From Zizania palustris (taxonomy: Eukaryota; Streptophyta; Magnoliopsida; Poales; Poaceae): a stretch of DNA of 64,000 nucleotides. Location: the NCBI GenBank assembly GCA_019279435.1, contig JAAALK010000079.1:99225332-99289331 (forward strand). The letters run 5' to 3'. Positions within the stretch are counted from its first letter, which is position 1; every line of letters begins with the position of its first letter. Shown piece after piece: positions 32,301-43,802 of this stretch. Below the pieces are notes generated by a model. The model saw only the letters and a program-made list of their open reading frames with translations, was not told where the DNA came from and searched no databases. The translations under genes were made by a program, and so were the position numbers.

Positions 32301-32999
32301 TGGCCGCAGCTTGGCAAGCCTTCCAAGCTTCGTGGAGAGCCGAAGGTCGTACTGCGATCAAAGCTTCGATCGATGAAGGGCAACGTCAGAAGCAAGCTCG
32401 GTCTCAAGCTTCGAGCAGCCAGCCTCCACCGAACCTGCAGGTCTAGCTTTGTTTTAGGATCCCAACTATTTAAGAACTTATGCTTTCATACATTATGAAT
32501 GAAAATTTAATTATCATGTTTTTAGGCTTCTTAACCCCGTGTGGATGATGTCGAAGTGTTAAATGTTACCGAAGAACTCCGCCTGTTATGGGCTACCTTC
32601 GATCATTTAAAAATTCATAAACGACCTCGGTTTTTAATTCCTCGGGATAGTTCCGGTGCAATTGTGCCCGAAATGTGTAAAGATATATTATCGTATATTA
32701 AAAAAGAAGAAGAAGTTAACTTGGAAACTTCATCTTCTGAAGACATTGCATGGTCCGAAGATGAAGGTATTGCTGAAGCTCAGGGGAAAAACCTGAAGAA
32801 CTTCGAAGCTAGGAAAGGAGCCCCGAACGACTTCGAACTTGGGCCGAACTTCAACAAGAACAGAAAGATTTTAGAGCTTCGAAGGGAGGTAGAAGAGTTA
32901 AACGCAAAGTTGTTAGAACTCCCGGCTCTGGAACTAGTCGTTCCGAGTTTAGTGGTGACTCTAGAGATCGAAGAGGTCTTCGATTCCTTCTTGGCATAG
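29368..32999 (+). pseudogene. R2 antisense gene, five exons: PF04195-like domain, coiled coil, conserved tail
   Basis: ATG at 29368 (MAKTSFKVPG); a frameshift near 29480 leads into the conserved block PQLSPNAVARLAIFEWAL ... EGCEGRAEIY ... FGSINFRL ... ILRWFY. Proposed exons: 29368-30281, 30352-31009, 31080-31519, 31593-32440, 32526-32999, all GT-AG. Introns 1 and 2 are phase 1, introns 3 and 4 phase 0. Exon 2 contains KILGVPTPAEKEWRVKLVGT and an acidic low-complexity tail with one frameshift. Exon 4 is a long coiled coil (about 31650-32010) followed by VLEYFGTTGTLPSNDNVPLL and RYYEDLGLTITPDSG. Exon 5 has RPRFLIPRDSSGAIVPE. There is an in-frame TAA at the start of exon 5 and a shift near 31605. 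Function unknown. R3 shows introns 2-4 at the same places, R1 intron 1. Confidence 0.78.
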
Positions 33000-33364
33000 A
33001 CACCGATTTCTCATAATGTAATTGTAATTTGTTCGAATAATAAATATCGATTTTTAAAATTGTCTCACTACTTCCCAGCCCCTCTTTGGGTGTAAGAAAC
33101 TTTGAACGATAGTCAAATATGCTTAGGCGCAAAGAAAAACGTAAGAGCACAATTTTGGAGGCTCGGAGCCCCTCGGCAATTTAAAGATTGATTAAAATCT
33201 TATAAAATGTCTTCGACTACTTGGAGTGTGAAAAATGGTAACTGAGTACCTTTTGTTTTGAAAGAAGTCGCTTCGGACAACTTTCCGGACACTTTGGTAT
33301 CTGAAACGATTGGTCACTTTGGACTCTTTTCACAGATATTTGAAGCTCATGAGCTCAAACTCTG

Positions 33365-33550
33365 TTTTGTTTTGGCCTCATTCGGCTCGTTTTGCGAATG
33401 CTATCAAACCGGTGGTTTGGAATTCGAAGTGGTCTCCTTGGACTCTTTTTACGGATGCTTTCAAGCTGGAACCTGGAATCCGCATTATTTGGTCTCCTTC
33501 GACTCTTTTTACGGATGCTTTCAAGCTGGTGGCTTGGAATCCGTTTTTTT
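33365..33550. repeat. 60-bp tandem repeat downstream of the R2 antisense gene
   Basis: Units containing ctctttttacggatgctttc start near 33431 and 33491, with more degenerate copies before. The period is 60 bp, the same as in R3. The rest of 33000-33751 is AT-rich 3' sequence without a supported gene. Confidence 0.8.
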
Positions 33551-33751
33551 AGTGACTTTCCCACCTCGTCGGAAGCTTCGAACCAGTGGTCCGAAGTCCG
33601 AAAAATGATTCAAATTAATGACACTTCCCTCCTAGCCGACTTCGTTCTTCTAGTGCGTCCATTGGAAGTAGGAAGTGTTGGGGGGTAGGCATTATCTGAA
33701 CCATGAACTTTATTAATTCAGAAGGTGTTTACAAATGATTACAAAGAGCCC

Positions 33752-36700
33752 CTATGTGAAATATCGCTTTAAGTGCTCCGCATGCCATGTATGCGTTAGC
33801 TCTTCACCTTCTAAAGTAGCTAACTTAAAAGAACTAGGGTGTCCTGAACGGAGAATTATATATGGACCTTCCCACTTATTCCCTAGTTTCCCTGGTGCTA
33901 TAACACTTTGCACAACAAGATGACCCGGCTTAAGTTCATTAAGCTTGACCTTCGGATCAAACCAAGTCTGCGTTTGCTGATGATACTTTGAAAAATTAGC
34001 GACATCTCGAAGTCTTGTTTCTTCTGTTAAATCAAGCGAACTTTGCCTTTCTACTTCTATTTCTGGTTCGGTGCTGCGAAGGGATCCTCCTTTAAGCTCG
34101 GGTCGGCATCATAGCTTCGTCTCCAAATAATAGTCTGAAGGGAGTGAAACCCGTGGAACTCGTTTGAGTAGTCCGGATGGACCATAAAATCTTTGAGAGC
34201 TCCTCGGTCCACAATCCTTTTGCCAATCCCACTATTCTTCGATTCAGCCCTGACAAGATATTACCATTGGCTCTTTCCACAGCTCCGTTAGACTGAGGAT
34301 GCCGCACTGCAGCAAAGCATAATTGGATGCCTAAATCTTCACAAAAATTCCTGAAGGGCTCTGCATCAAATTGTGTTCCATTGTCAACTGTCAGCTGCCG
34401 AGGCAATCCGAACCAACATATGATATTTTCCAGAAAAATTTTTGTACATTATTTGAAGTGATAGCTGTTAGGGGCTCTGCTTTAACCCACTTTGAAAAGT
34501 ACTCAATTGCTACCACTGCAAATTTCAAGTTTCCTTTTGCTACTGGGAAGGGGCCAATAAGATCCATCCCCCATCTGGCCATGGGCCATACTGAAGCAAT
34601 GACTTGAAGAGCTGTTGGCGGGCGATGACTTCTTCATCCCATCCACTGACAACCTTGGCAGGTGCGGACTAAGCTCTCCGCATCAGCTACTATTGTAGGC
34701 CAATAAAGCCCCTAGCGAAGTGTTTTTCATGCCAAAGCTCGAGGGGCCAGATGGCTACCATAAAGTCCTTCATGAATTTCTCGAAGAATTTCTTGACCTT
34801 TAGGTTGAGATATAATCGGAGTAGAGGGGAACATACTCTGGCCTTGTACAAAATTCCGTTGATTATATGATAATTTCGAATTCTGAGCTTCAACTTTGAA
34901 AGTTGTGGCCCTTCAGGCAAATTTGCTTCTCCTTGCAATAATTCCATAATTGAACTTCGCAAATCTGTACTTGGAATGCAAAAGACTTCCGCAGAAGGGA
35001 TCTGTGGCACCAAAGGTGTACTGAGTTCTTCGTAAAACGCCTCTTCTGGCATGTCCATAGCTCCGGCTGCAGCTTTCGCCAAGTTATCAGCTTGCGCATT
35101 TTATGCTCTCGGTATACTTCGAATGGAAATCCCTTTAAATTCTGCTTCGGTCTTACGGATCTCTTCCAGATATTTTACGAGCTGTGGATGCCGAACTTGA
35201 AAACTCTTGTCTACGTGCCCTGCTACAATTTGAGAATTTGTCTTAATAACAACTCTTGTAGCCCCTAAAGCACGTGCCTTTTGAAGTCCTAACAAAATTC
35301 CTTCATACTCCGCTGTATTATTGGTAGACTTAAAGTTGAGTCTTGCGGAGTACATTGCTTTTTGCCCTGAAGGCGAAATTATCACTGCTCCGACGCCTGC
35401 TCCAGACGCTTGGAAAGCTCCATCAGAGTAAATGGTCCAAATTCCTTCACTTGGCTTCTCTGGAGCCCATGCTGCAGGGGGAGTCCACTCTGCTACAAAG
35501 TCCGCCAACACTTGTGACTTAATTGTTGTCCTTGCCACGAAGGATATGCCGAAGGGTGCTAATTCAACGGCCCACTTCCCATTTCTTCCTGTGGAGTCCT
35601 TGATTTGGAGCATATCTCCTAAAGGATATGAAGTTGGTACAATCACATCGTGTGCCAAAAAATAATACCTTAACTTCCTCGAAGCCATTATCAGAGCATA
35701 AGTGAACTTCTCAAGCTCGGAATATCTTGTTTTTGCTCCGGACAATGCTTTGGATACAAAATAGACTGGATTTTGTACCAACTTCCCGTTGAAATCAACC
35801 TCTCTAACAAGGACTACACTGACAACAAAGCCAGTAGCTGCAAGGTAGAGGAGTAGGGTTTTGTCTGCAATAGGCACTGTGAGTGTAGCGAGGTTACTGA
35901 GATAATTCTTAATATCTTCGAAGCTTTTTTGACACTCTGGTGTCCATGCGAACTCTTCAGACCCCTTTAATGCTTTGAAAATAGGAAACTTCTCTCCGCA
36001 GACCTTGCCAAAAACCTGCTAAGTGCTGCAAGATGACCAGTCAGCTTTTGCACATGCTTTAAATTTCTCCGGGGGAGCCATCCTTTGCAACGCAGTTATT
36101 TGAGTGGGGCTAGCTTCGATCCCTCTACTTGAAACTAGATACCCTAACAATTTTCCACCCTGCGCCCCGAAGATACATTTTTCGAGGTTAAGACGGATCC
36201 CACATGCCCGAAGGCTATTAAATGTTTCTACTAAGTCTAGGCTATGTTGGTGCTTTAAAGCACTCTTTATTACAATGTCATCCATATAGGCCTCTACATT
36301 GCGACCTAGTTGATGACCTAGAGCCTTAGCAATTAACCTCGAAAAAGTAGCCCCGGCATTTCTTAAGCCAAAGGGCATTCTTACATAACAGAAGACTCCC
36401 AAAGGAGTTACAAAGCTTGTCTTGATTTCATCTTTGCGCTTTAGCCAGATTTGATGATAGCCGGAATACATGTCGAGGAAGCTTAATAACTCCAAACTAG
36501 CAGTAGAGTCAACCAATTGATCAATTCGGGGCATGGGATAAGGGTCACGGGGGCATGCTTTATTCAAATATGTAAAGTCAATACACATGCGCTATTTCTC
36601 AGAAGATTTCTTTTTAACAAAAACTGGGTTGGCTAGCCACTCCGTATGGGCTACCTCTCTGATAATCCCAGCTTTCAACAATTTTTCCACTTCACCTTTA

Positions 36701-36940
36701 GCGAGGATAGCCCTTTCCACAGATAGCTTTCGGTGTCCTTGACGAACAGGCCGAGCCTTCGGGTTCACAAGTAAACTATGCTCAATAATATCCCGACTGA
36801 CTCCGGTAATATCTTCATCAGACCAAGCAAAGACATCTAAATTCTCTTCAACTACTTTCTCTAACGAAGTAGAGACTTCTGGAGGCAAGTCTTTGCCAAA
36901 CTGAAATGAATATTCCTTGCCATCTCTGACAATAACCTTC
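33752..36940 (-). pseudogene. R2 pol: RT, RNase H, second RNase H, integrase
   Basis: Minus strand. RT starts near 36940 with VFAWSDEDITGVSRDIIEHS. A Trp codon is TAG at 36592-36594, then MCIDFTYLNKACPRDPYP and YMDDIVIKS. A frameshift near 36030 precedes RNase H and the second RNase H (WTIYSDGAFQASGAGVGAVI ... TAEYEGILLGLQ). Integrase covers HHCC-like remnants, MDLIGPFPVAKG, a shift near 34430, DNGTQFDAEP and NGAVERANG, and ends HLKRYF with a stop at 33752-33754. Several stops and indels show decay. Confidence 0.9.
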
Positions 36941-37177
36941 GTTGCAATCTCCCCTTCAGGGCTTGGCCTTGGGAAGGACTTCTTCGAAGATTCACCAAGA
37001 GCAGAAAAACCACCGGGTTATCTTGCACGCTGTTCACCTGTCTCGGGTCAAGAGGAGGGTGATGACCATAATCCGCTCTTCGCGCGGTGGCCTGATCTCC
37101 GAAAACAGTGAGCACTCCCGCCTGTGTGGGCATCTTCATACACAGGTAATTATGATGCGCCACAGCTCCGAATTGAT

Positions 37178-39142
37178 TCAGCATGCCCTTCTGAAGATAA
37201 CATTGTATGCATACGGGGCATCCACAACATCAAAAATCACTTCCTCCGTCCTGGCCAGTAGCCCCTCTCCAAAGGTAACTTCCAGGACAATTTGGTCGAG
37301 GGCATCGAGAGGGGGTCCTGCGAAGCCTTGCAAAGGATGGGCTGCTGGGAGGAGATGCTTCCTGGAGATGCAGAGTTGATCAAAAGCTTGGACAAAGATA
37401 ATATTTGCCGAACTCCCTCCGTCAATTAGCACTCTCCGGACCTCAGTCCCTGCTATGTCGGCAGTGCTGACGAGTGGGTCTGCATGTGGAAACTTTATAC
37501 CAGCTGCATCATCGGCAGAAAAAGATATCGGCACATGGGACCATTGAGGCATAGCAGCTGTAGACAAGGAGGTTCCAATATGGCCCACTTCTCTGACATA
37601 TTCTCTTCCCTGCCTCTTCGACATGCGTCCGAGGGTTCCTCCTCCAGAGATCGGGAGGACTACTATTTTCCCTCGATCTTGACCATCTTCCTGCTTAGGA
37701 GGTTGCATAACATTGACCACCGGAGGCCTTCTTGCAGGATCGACGTTCTCTATACGTGCCACAGCTTGGACAGGCTCTAGATGCACCTCGGTTGGAACTT
37801 GGTCAGAAGTGCTTCGACCCGAAGTTCTTTCTACGTATTCGCCTCTCAAAGCAAGTATATATTTACACGCATCAGTTGCGTGACTTCGATTCTCACCATG
37901 GACACAGCAGAAGAAGGCCTGGGCTTTGCTAGCCGGCTTCCCTGGCAGCCTCCAGCCGCTGGTCTTGCTTCCTGAAGGCTGTGAAGTCCTTGGGGCAAAT
38001 TTCTACGGGGGTGCAATGTTCAAAACTTCTGAACAAGGATGCTTTTGTCCCCGACGCCTATCGTGTTGAACTTCGAAGCTTGGTGCCTACGGCTGTGTTG
38101 AAGTCTTTACTTCCAACTTGACTTCTTGCAAGATTGACGGGGTTGCGGAAGTTCTTCAAAGCCATCCCTCTTCTGACCTTGCATACTCTTCGAAATAATA
38201 CATCAACTGAGCAACAGAAGATATCTGCTTCCTCTGAAGTTTATCAAGGAGGCCCGCATGGGTAACTCCCTCTCGAGCTGCGTCAACTACAGAAGATGTA
38301 GTTAACCCTCGAATTTGTGACTTCGTATGAGCGAAGCGCTTGAAATACTGTCTTAAAGTCTCTCCGGGGAGCTGCTTCACCTGGAATAGACTTCCTGTTG
38401 ACATTGGGGGTACGAAGGTACCCTGAAAATTGCTTACGAACTTCTTCCTCAACTGCTCCCATGTTCTGATTGATCCTGGCTTCAGAGACCAGAACCACCG
38501 CAGTGCCACTCCTTCGAGAGCTAGGGGAAAACATTTGGCCATAGTGTCTCGCACTCCCCCACTGGCTTCAATTGCTAATGCATAAGAGCGGGAGAACTCC
38601 CCAGGATCTTCATCTCCGGAATATTTACAAAGCTTCGAAGTTTTGAACTTAGGGTCGAAGCGTACTTTCTGCAACTCAGGATGCAGTGGAGATTCAGTGT
38701 CAAAGGAAGCATTCTCCGAAGCTTCAGGATAAGGAAGTTCATTGTCTTCGGGCACTTCAGGGATGATCGGGGCGGCCTAAGAACAAAGCCTATCTGCAAC
38801 TTCTTGATGCCACCTTGCTACTTCAGCCTGAAGATTGGCCATTTGAGAGGCCATATCGCCAATATCGTCTTCATCTCCTCCGGAAGGACCTTTCGGGTCT
38901 TGAGAACTATAGGTGTCAGTTCGAAGTAGAATCGGAGCTGCAGAAGGGACTCCGGCTGGCCGAAGTATAGATGGAGTTGGGGGAGGAACTCCGTATGCTC
39001 TAGGAAGGGGAATCCCTTCAGGAGTCTGAGGTGGAGGAATTACCTAAGGTCCTCCGACCTCGACCGTGTTCGAAGATCTTACTCCGGAGGTCCGAGAGGA
39101 CCTCCGAGTAGGACTACCACCTGCACTCCACTTGGGAGGCAT
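37178..39142 (-). pseudogene. R2 gag and aspartic protease
   Basis: The ATG at 39140-39142 begins MPPKWSAGG on the minus strand, with stops in the N-terminal linker near 38778 and 39045. The gag core is at 38156-38755 (SRSYALAIEASGGVRDTM, ALRWFWSLKP, LRKKFVSNFQGTF). A degenerate knuckle CCVHGENRSHATDAC lies near 37880-37930. Protease is at 37178-37849 with RRVLIDGGSSANIIF. A frameshift near 37030 separates protease from RT. Confidence 0.87.
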
Positions 39143-39180
39143 GGTTTGAGAATTTGGTAGAGAACGGAGTTTTTGGACTA

Positions 39181-39203
39181 GGTTCCCCACGGACGGCTCC
39201 AAC
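39181..39203 (-). promoter_or_regulatory. R2 primer-binding site
   Basis: The minus strand reads TTGGAGCCGTCCGTGGGGAA directly after the 5' LTR, matching R1 except for one base in the first seven. Confidence 0.75.
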
Positions 39204-39700
39204 TGTTGGCGTAAAAGATTACTCTAACAGGTTTCTGAAGCTTAGAAACTAACAAACGAAGTGTTTGTGAAGTAAACTATTTCAATCCTCCGAAATGGAT
39301 AATAGCTCAAAATAGTTCGAAGATGTGTATTGAATAACTCAGTATTCGATCCCCCTTACAGGGTGAAACGGGGGGTATTTATAGGCCCAAACATTAAGGA
39401 AAAGACCCTTTTACCCCTATGTTACAACCGACATAGTGGAAACTATTCGGTACTCTTAATAGGGCTAAAACAGTAAAAGACTAATCTAATCAGATAGATG
39501 ATAAGTCCTCTATCCTAGCTGGCAAAGAAGTTCTCTGAAGAGTCCAAGTTCGAAGATATACTTCGAACTAGCCTTCACCATCATCCTTCGAACTTGATCC
39601 AAAGTACTCCCGGAGCTAAATGCTCTAAACCTTTTATTCAATCATCTATCTTTGTCTTGTCATAACAATAACCCTAAAGATGGAGTATTTTCCCCCAACA
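39204..39700 (-). repeat. R2 5' LTR
   Basis: 497 bp, TGTTGGCG...CCCAACA. TATAAATA on the minus strand (plus 39376-39383). The target duplication ATGTT follows at 39701. Confidence 0.93.
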
Positions 39701-39705
39701 ATGTT

Positions 39706-40019
39706 TTAACGGTTTGCTGAATAGTTACTTGGATAAATGTCTAGACATAGTTGCCACTTTCGATGACTTCAAAATCTCTCACGTGTCAAGAGAAGCCAAT
39801 TCAGTCACAAATGATTTGGCTCAGGAAGCATCTGGTTACCATGTTAGGAGAGGAAAATTTTCTTTATTGGAGAAGTCGATGCTTGGTCTCGCTGCCGAAG
39901 CCAGTAACGGTGGGCAGGCGCACGCTCCGGGTCGAACCCCTCGGGTCGCCGAAGGCCACCGCATGCCGAAGCCCCTAGATCGGAGTGCTATGCCAACCAA
40001 GGGATCTGGCACCCCATAG
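39706..40019 (+). pseudogene. D second RNase H, C-terminal remainder
   Basis: The frame cut at 28452 resumes here: LNSYLDKCLDIVATFDDFKI, HVSREANSVTNDLAQEAS. After about 39895 the sequence becomes GC-rich with repeated ccgaag/cttcgg motifs and the frame stops at 40017-40019. The stretch 40020-40210 is the same GC-rich spacer and has no gene. Confidence 0.85.
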
Positions 40020-40214
40020 CCCATAGTCTGAAGCCTCCCAAACAGAGAAGGCTCCTCGGAGTCCGAAACCTCCAGAGGGCTTCGGCCTAGCACACTCCGA
40101 ATGGCCACCCCTGCAAGGCTTCGGCAGGGGCTGGAATGGCTCGCGGGGCACCCCGAAGTCAGTAGTGTAGGGGTTTGATTAGAAGATGGACCAGCAAAAC
40201 CCTCTGAAACCTAT

Positions 40215-41406
40215 AAGGGTGATTGGAAAGTCCCAATCGTCCAATATTTGAGAGACCTTAGCCAAAGGGTTGATCGGAAGGTTCGGCGACAAGCGTTCAA
40301 ATTCGTGTTCATAAATGATACATTGTATCGCCGAACCATCGACGGAGTGCTATTGAAGTGTTTAGACCATGAGCAGTCCCAGGTGGCTACAGGAGAAGTC
40401 CATGAGGGGATTTGCGGCACTCATCAGTCAGCCCAAAAGATGAGTTGGTTGCTCAAAAGATTGGGTTTTTATTGGCCGACAATGACTGAAGATTGTTTCA
40501 AGTACTACAGAGGGTGTGAAGCATGTCAGAAGTTTGGCAACATCCAGTTAGCTCCTACCTCATTGCTCAATCCTATTGTCAAGCCGTGGCCGTTTCGAGG
40601 TTGGGGTTTAGACTTCATCGGCCAGATCCACCCTCCTTCCTCAAAGGGGCATCGGTTCGTGTTGATGGCGACGGATTATTTCACTAAGTTGACCGAGGCC
40701 GTACCTCTCAAGAACAAGACCCACAATGAGGTACGTGATTTTATTTTGAAGCACATCATACATAGGTTCGGCATTCCTCAAACTCTTACTACGGACCAAG
40801 GTAGTTCATTCATTTTTGGAGAAGTAAGAGACTTCGCCGAATACTACGGTATTAAATTGATAAACTCTTCACCTTACTATGCTCAGGCCAATGGTCAGGC
40901 CGAGTCTAGTAATAAAACCGTGATTAAGCTCATTAAGAAGAAAATTGAAGAGTTTCCTAAAAGGTGGCATGAAGTGCTTTCTGAGGCGCTATGGGCTTGT
41001 AGAATTGCAAAGCATGGTGCTACCTAGGTCAGTCCATATGAGTTGGTATATGGACAGGAGGTCGTTCTGCCTGTAGAGGTAGATCTCGGCTCCTTAAGAG
41101 TGTTGAAGTAAGATGGCTTATCGGTCGACGAGTATGAAACTCTTCTTAGCCAAAGCCTACAATAAGAAGGTTAAACCAAAATCGTTTCAAATGGGAGACT
41201 TGGTGTGGAAAACGATTTTACCCTTAGGCGCAAAGAGTCCCAAGTTTGGTAAATGGTCACCTAGTTGGGAAGGTCCTTTTAAGATAGCCGAAATCACTCC
41301 CGGCAAAGCATATGTGTTGGAATCCCTGTAGGGAGAGCTGTTTCGAAGAGCTTTGAATGGTAGGTACTTGAAAAGGTATTTCACAAGTGTGTGGCAAACA
41401 TCATAA
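40215..41406 (+). pseudogene. D integrase
   Basis: Begins VQYLRDLSQRVDRKV. Zinc-binding region HEGICGTHQSAQKM ... CEACQKF, core GLDFIGQIHPP, TTDQGSSFIFGE and GQAESSNKTVIKL with the expected Asp-Asp-Glu positions. A TAG at 41025-41027 and further stops near 41108 interrupt it. A C-terminal segment (GDLVWKTILPLGAKSPKFGK, WEGPFKI, LKRYFTSVW) ends at TAA 41404-41406. Confidence 0.9.
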
Positions 41407-41477
41407 AAGTGTCGAAAAGCCAATACGGATGGTATCATCTTCAGCTTGTTGTGCTTTTAGTTCACTCAGTTCACTAA

Positions 41478-41490
41478 AAGGCAGGGGGCA
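41478..41490 (+). promoter_or_regulatory. D polypurine tract
   Basis: AAAGGCAGGGGGCA immediately before the LTR start TGTGTTGATAGC. Confidence 0.7.
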
Positions 41491-41823
41491 TGTGTTGATA
41501 GCAAAAGATGGCATTAATGGCTAGATAATCAAAATATCAATTTTGGTGATTTGGGCCGAAAATACACATGTCTAGGGTCTGTCCGAAGCCCCACTGGGCC
41601 GAAGTCCATTGAGCTATGGGCTCCGAAAGCCTCTAGCCAGCCCATGGGCTTCGGCCGGGAATCCTTCGGAGGCCCACACTACCGAAGCTTCGGCCCGAGG
41701 AGCAGGCCTCGACGGGCCTAGCCGAAGCCCACTTCGGCAGAGGTAGAATTGCATATGTTTCTAGCTCAATCTTTATCTCTATCTGGCCGGATTAATAGCA
41801 GATTAGATTAGGAATTAAGCCCC

Positions 41824-41831
41824 TATAAATA
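41824..41831 (+). promoter_or_regulatory. TATA box in D LTR
   Basis: TATAAATA in cccctataaatagagaggc, typical LTR core promoter. Confidence 0.65.
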
Positions 41832-42297
41832 GAGAGGCAAGGCCGACGTAGAGGCCCCCCCAGCTCAAACCAAACCAAAGCCCTATGCTTTGATCGTATT
41901 TACTTTACCTTTATTTTCATGTACCTCTTCGTGGGTTTGCCTAGAAGCCCTCCACCGGCCACTACGGAACAGTGGTAACCCTTGTTACTTCGCCTGTGAA
42001 GTATCCGTTAATCTACGTAATAGATTGCTATCGCCTTGGTACTTCGCCTGTGAAGTATCCGCTAATCTGCGTAACAGATTGCTACCTTCGCTACTAATGC
42101 AACACTTGGCAAAATTCGGTCCTCAGGCCGAATTGGTACTTCGAATTATCTCTGTTGCAGGTTTGCACGTTCGGAGCTACTTCGTCGGAGGTATCCGGAG
42201 CTGGGAGACCGGTTTCGGAGGTCACCAGGACACCCTTCGGCGGGACTGCGGGCTCCGGCAACAAGCTTCGCCTGCATACTTCGTCGCAACGGGCTTC

Positions 42298-43802
42298 TGA
42301 GAAACCATGTTGAAGAATATGGTTTTGATATTCCAGATGTGATGAGTTATTGTCAACGTAAGTCAAAGGAAGGGAGAGATGAAGACCTGCCGAGTCTGAG
42401 GCGCATGTGACTCAGGTACACGGGCAGTGAGCGACGGCCGGGCAAAGGAGTTGCGGAGTCGGGCTGGCCCAATCCGGGTAGATGGCTAGGAGCGGCAGAT
42501 GATCCACTAGTCTATTGACTGGGTTTGACTCAGGTACACGGGCGGCGAGCGATTGCCGGGCTGAGGAAGCTGCGGGGTCGGGTCGACCCAATCCGGATAC
42601 CCGGTGCGAAGACGGTGGATGCTTTGTCAGTTTCGGCGTAAAACTGACAATCTATAATTAATTCGTTTTTAGGATATTAATATTTAGTTTTTAAGTTTAG
42701 AATATTTTATTTGAGTCAGTTGATTTTTTAAGAATATTTTAGTAATTTTCAGAATTTATTTTAGAGTCAGTTTATTTTACCCGAGGTTAAATTAGTCTTT
42801 TCATGTAGTAGGATTCACCTATAAATAGGCCCATATCCCCTTGGGGATAGATGACTGCTGCACCTCATGACGCGGCGGCCTGGCGATCGTTCGCTATAGC
42901 GTCAAAGAAGCCGGAAGGCAAAAACCTTGCCGCGCGATAGGAGGCGGCGTGCATAGAAAAGCCTTCGGCGCTTTCTTTCCCATGGCAGCAAGCTGTTGTT
43001 GCTTTCATCGTGCACGGCAGCAAGCGAGGCCCAAGGGCGGTTACTGTTTCCGAATCAGAAGGTCACGTTCTCTTGCACGGCGCACGAAAATCCTTTTGTT
43101 TTTGATCCACGCGCGCGGTAATCAAGGCAGCAGAAGCCCAGGACTTCATGGCGGCAAAGGTTTGTTTCCTTCTTTGTTTGCACGCAAACTGAGGCGCGGC
43201 CACATATTTGTTGCTCCTGTAGTTTTGTTTCACGCCGGTGTATGCATGCAGGTAAAAAGTTTTAATCTCCTATTTTTTGGTAGATCAATTTTTTAGAGAT
43301 AATCATATATTAATTAATTAGATGAAAATATGTTTAGAAATTTCGTGGATAATTTAATCTGCTGAAATAATTTTTAGTACTCGCATATTTTTATTGAAAT
43401 ATCTTTAATCTGCTCGTGTAAAAAGAAAATTTAGTATTAGTCGCAGTAATATTTTCATTCTAGGTTTACATGGAATATTTTAGATTTATTTCTAAATTAA
43501 TATCTGGATGATCCATGTTTTTATTGAGTTGATTAATATTTTAATTCTAGACTAAAATATAAATATCTCGTAATTTATTTAGTGGTTTTCATTAGTGTAG
43601 TATTCTTATTTAGTTTATTTTTAATATCATTTAAATTAAGATACCGATCTTTTTTAGTCTAGACAACTTTAATTCTAGTAATTTGGTTTGCTACTATTAT
43701 TTGTCCAGTTAAGTTTGTGTGGGTGTTGGGATTAGATCATAGTTTAGCAAGAAATTTTTAGGCGGCCATTCACCCCCTCTGGTCGCTACTTTCGGTCCTA
43801 CA
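42298..43802 (+). mobile_element. Solo LTR of the SIRE-like copia family
   Basis: Starts TGAGAAACCATG and ends CGGTCCTACA, homologous along its length to the F LTRs at 47460 and 56318. The direct repeat GCTTC flanks it (42293-42297 and 43803-43807), so it arose by LTR-LTR recombination of a complete insertion. TATAAATA lies at 42820-42827. No coding region is supported inside. Confidence 0.9.

Larger units (their letters stand above)
28453..39700 (-). mobile_element. R2: Tat-lineage Ty3-gypsy retrotransposon with antisense spliced gene
   Basis: LTRs 28453-28941 and 39204-39700 begin TGTTGGCG and end CAACA. ATGTT is duplicated at 28448-28452 and 39701-39705. On the minus strand: 5' LTR, primer-binding site, gag, protease, RT, dual RNase H, integrase. 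Then, on the opposite strand, a five-exon gene; then polypurine tract and 3' LTR. The LTRs differ by roughly 3% by eye plus an 8-bp indel. The architecture equals R1 and R3; R2 is closer to R3 in sequence. Confidence 0.95.

Noticed and set aside
41890..42300. 136-codon plus-strand frame in D LTR
   Set aside because: Lies in the LTR downstream of the TATA box, ends at the solo LTR insertion, has no domain and is probably R/U5 sequence.
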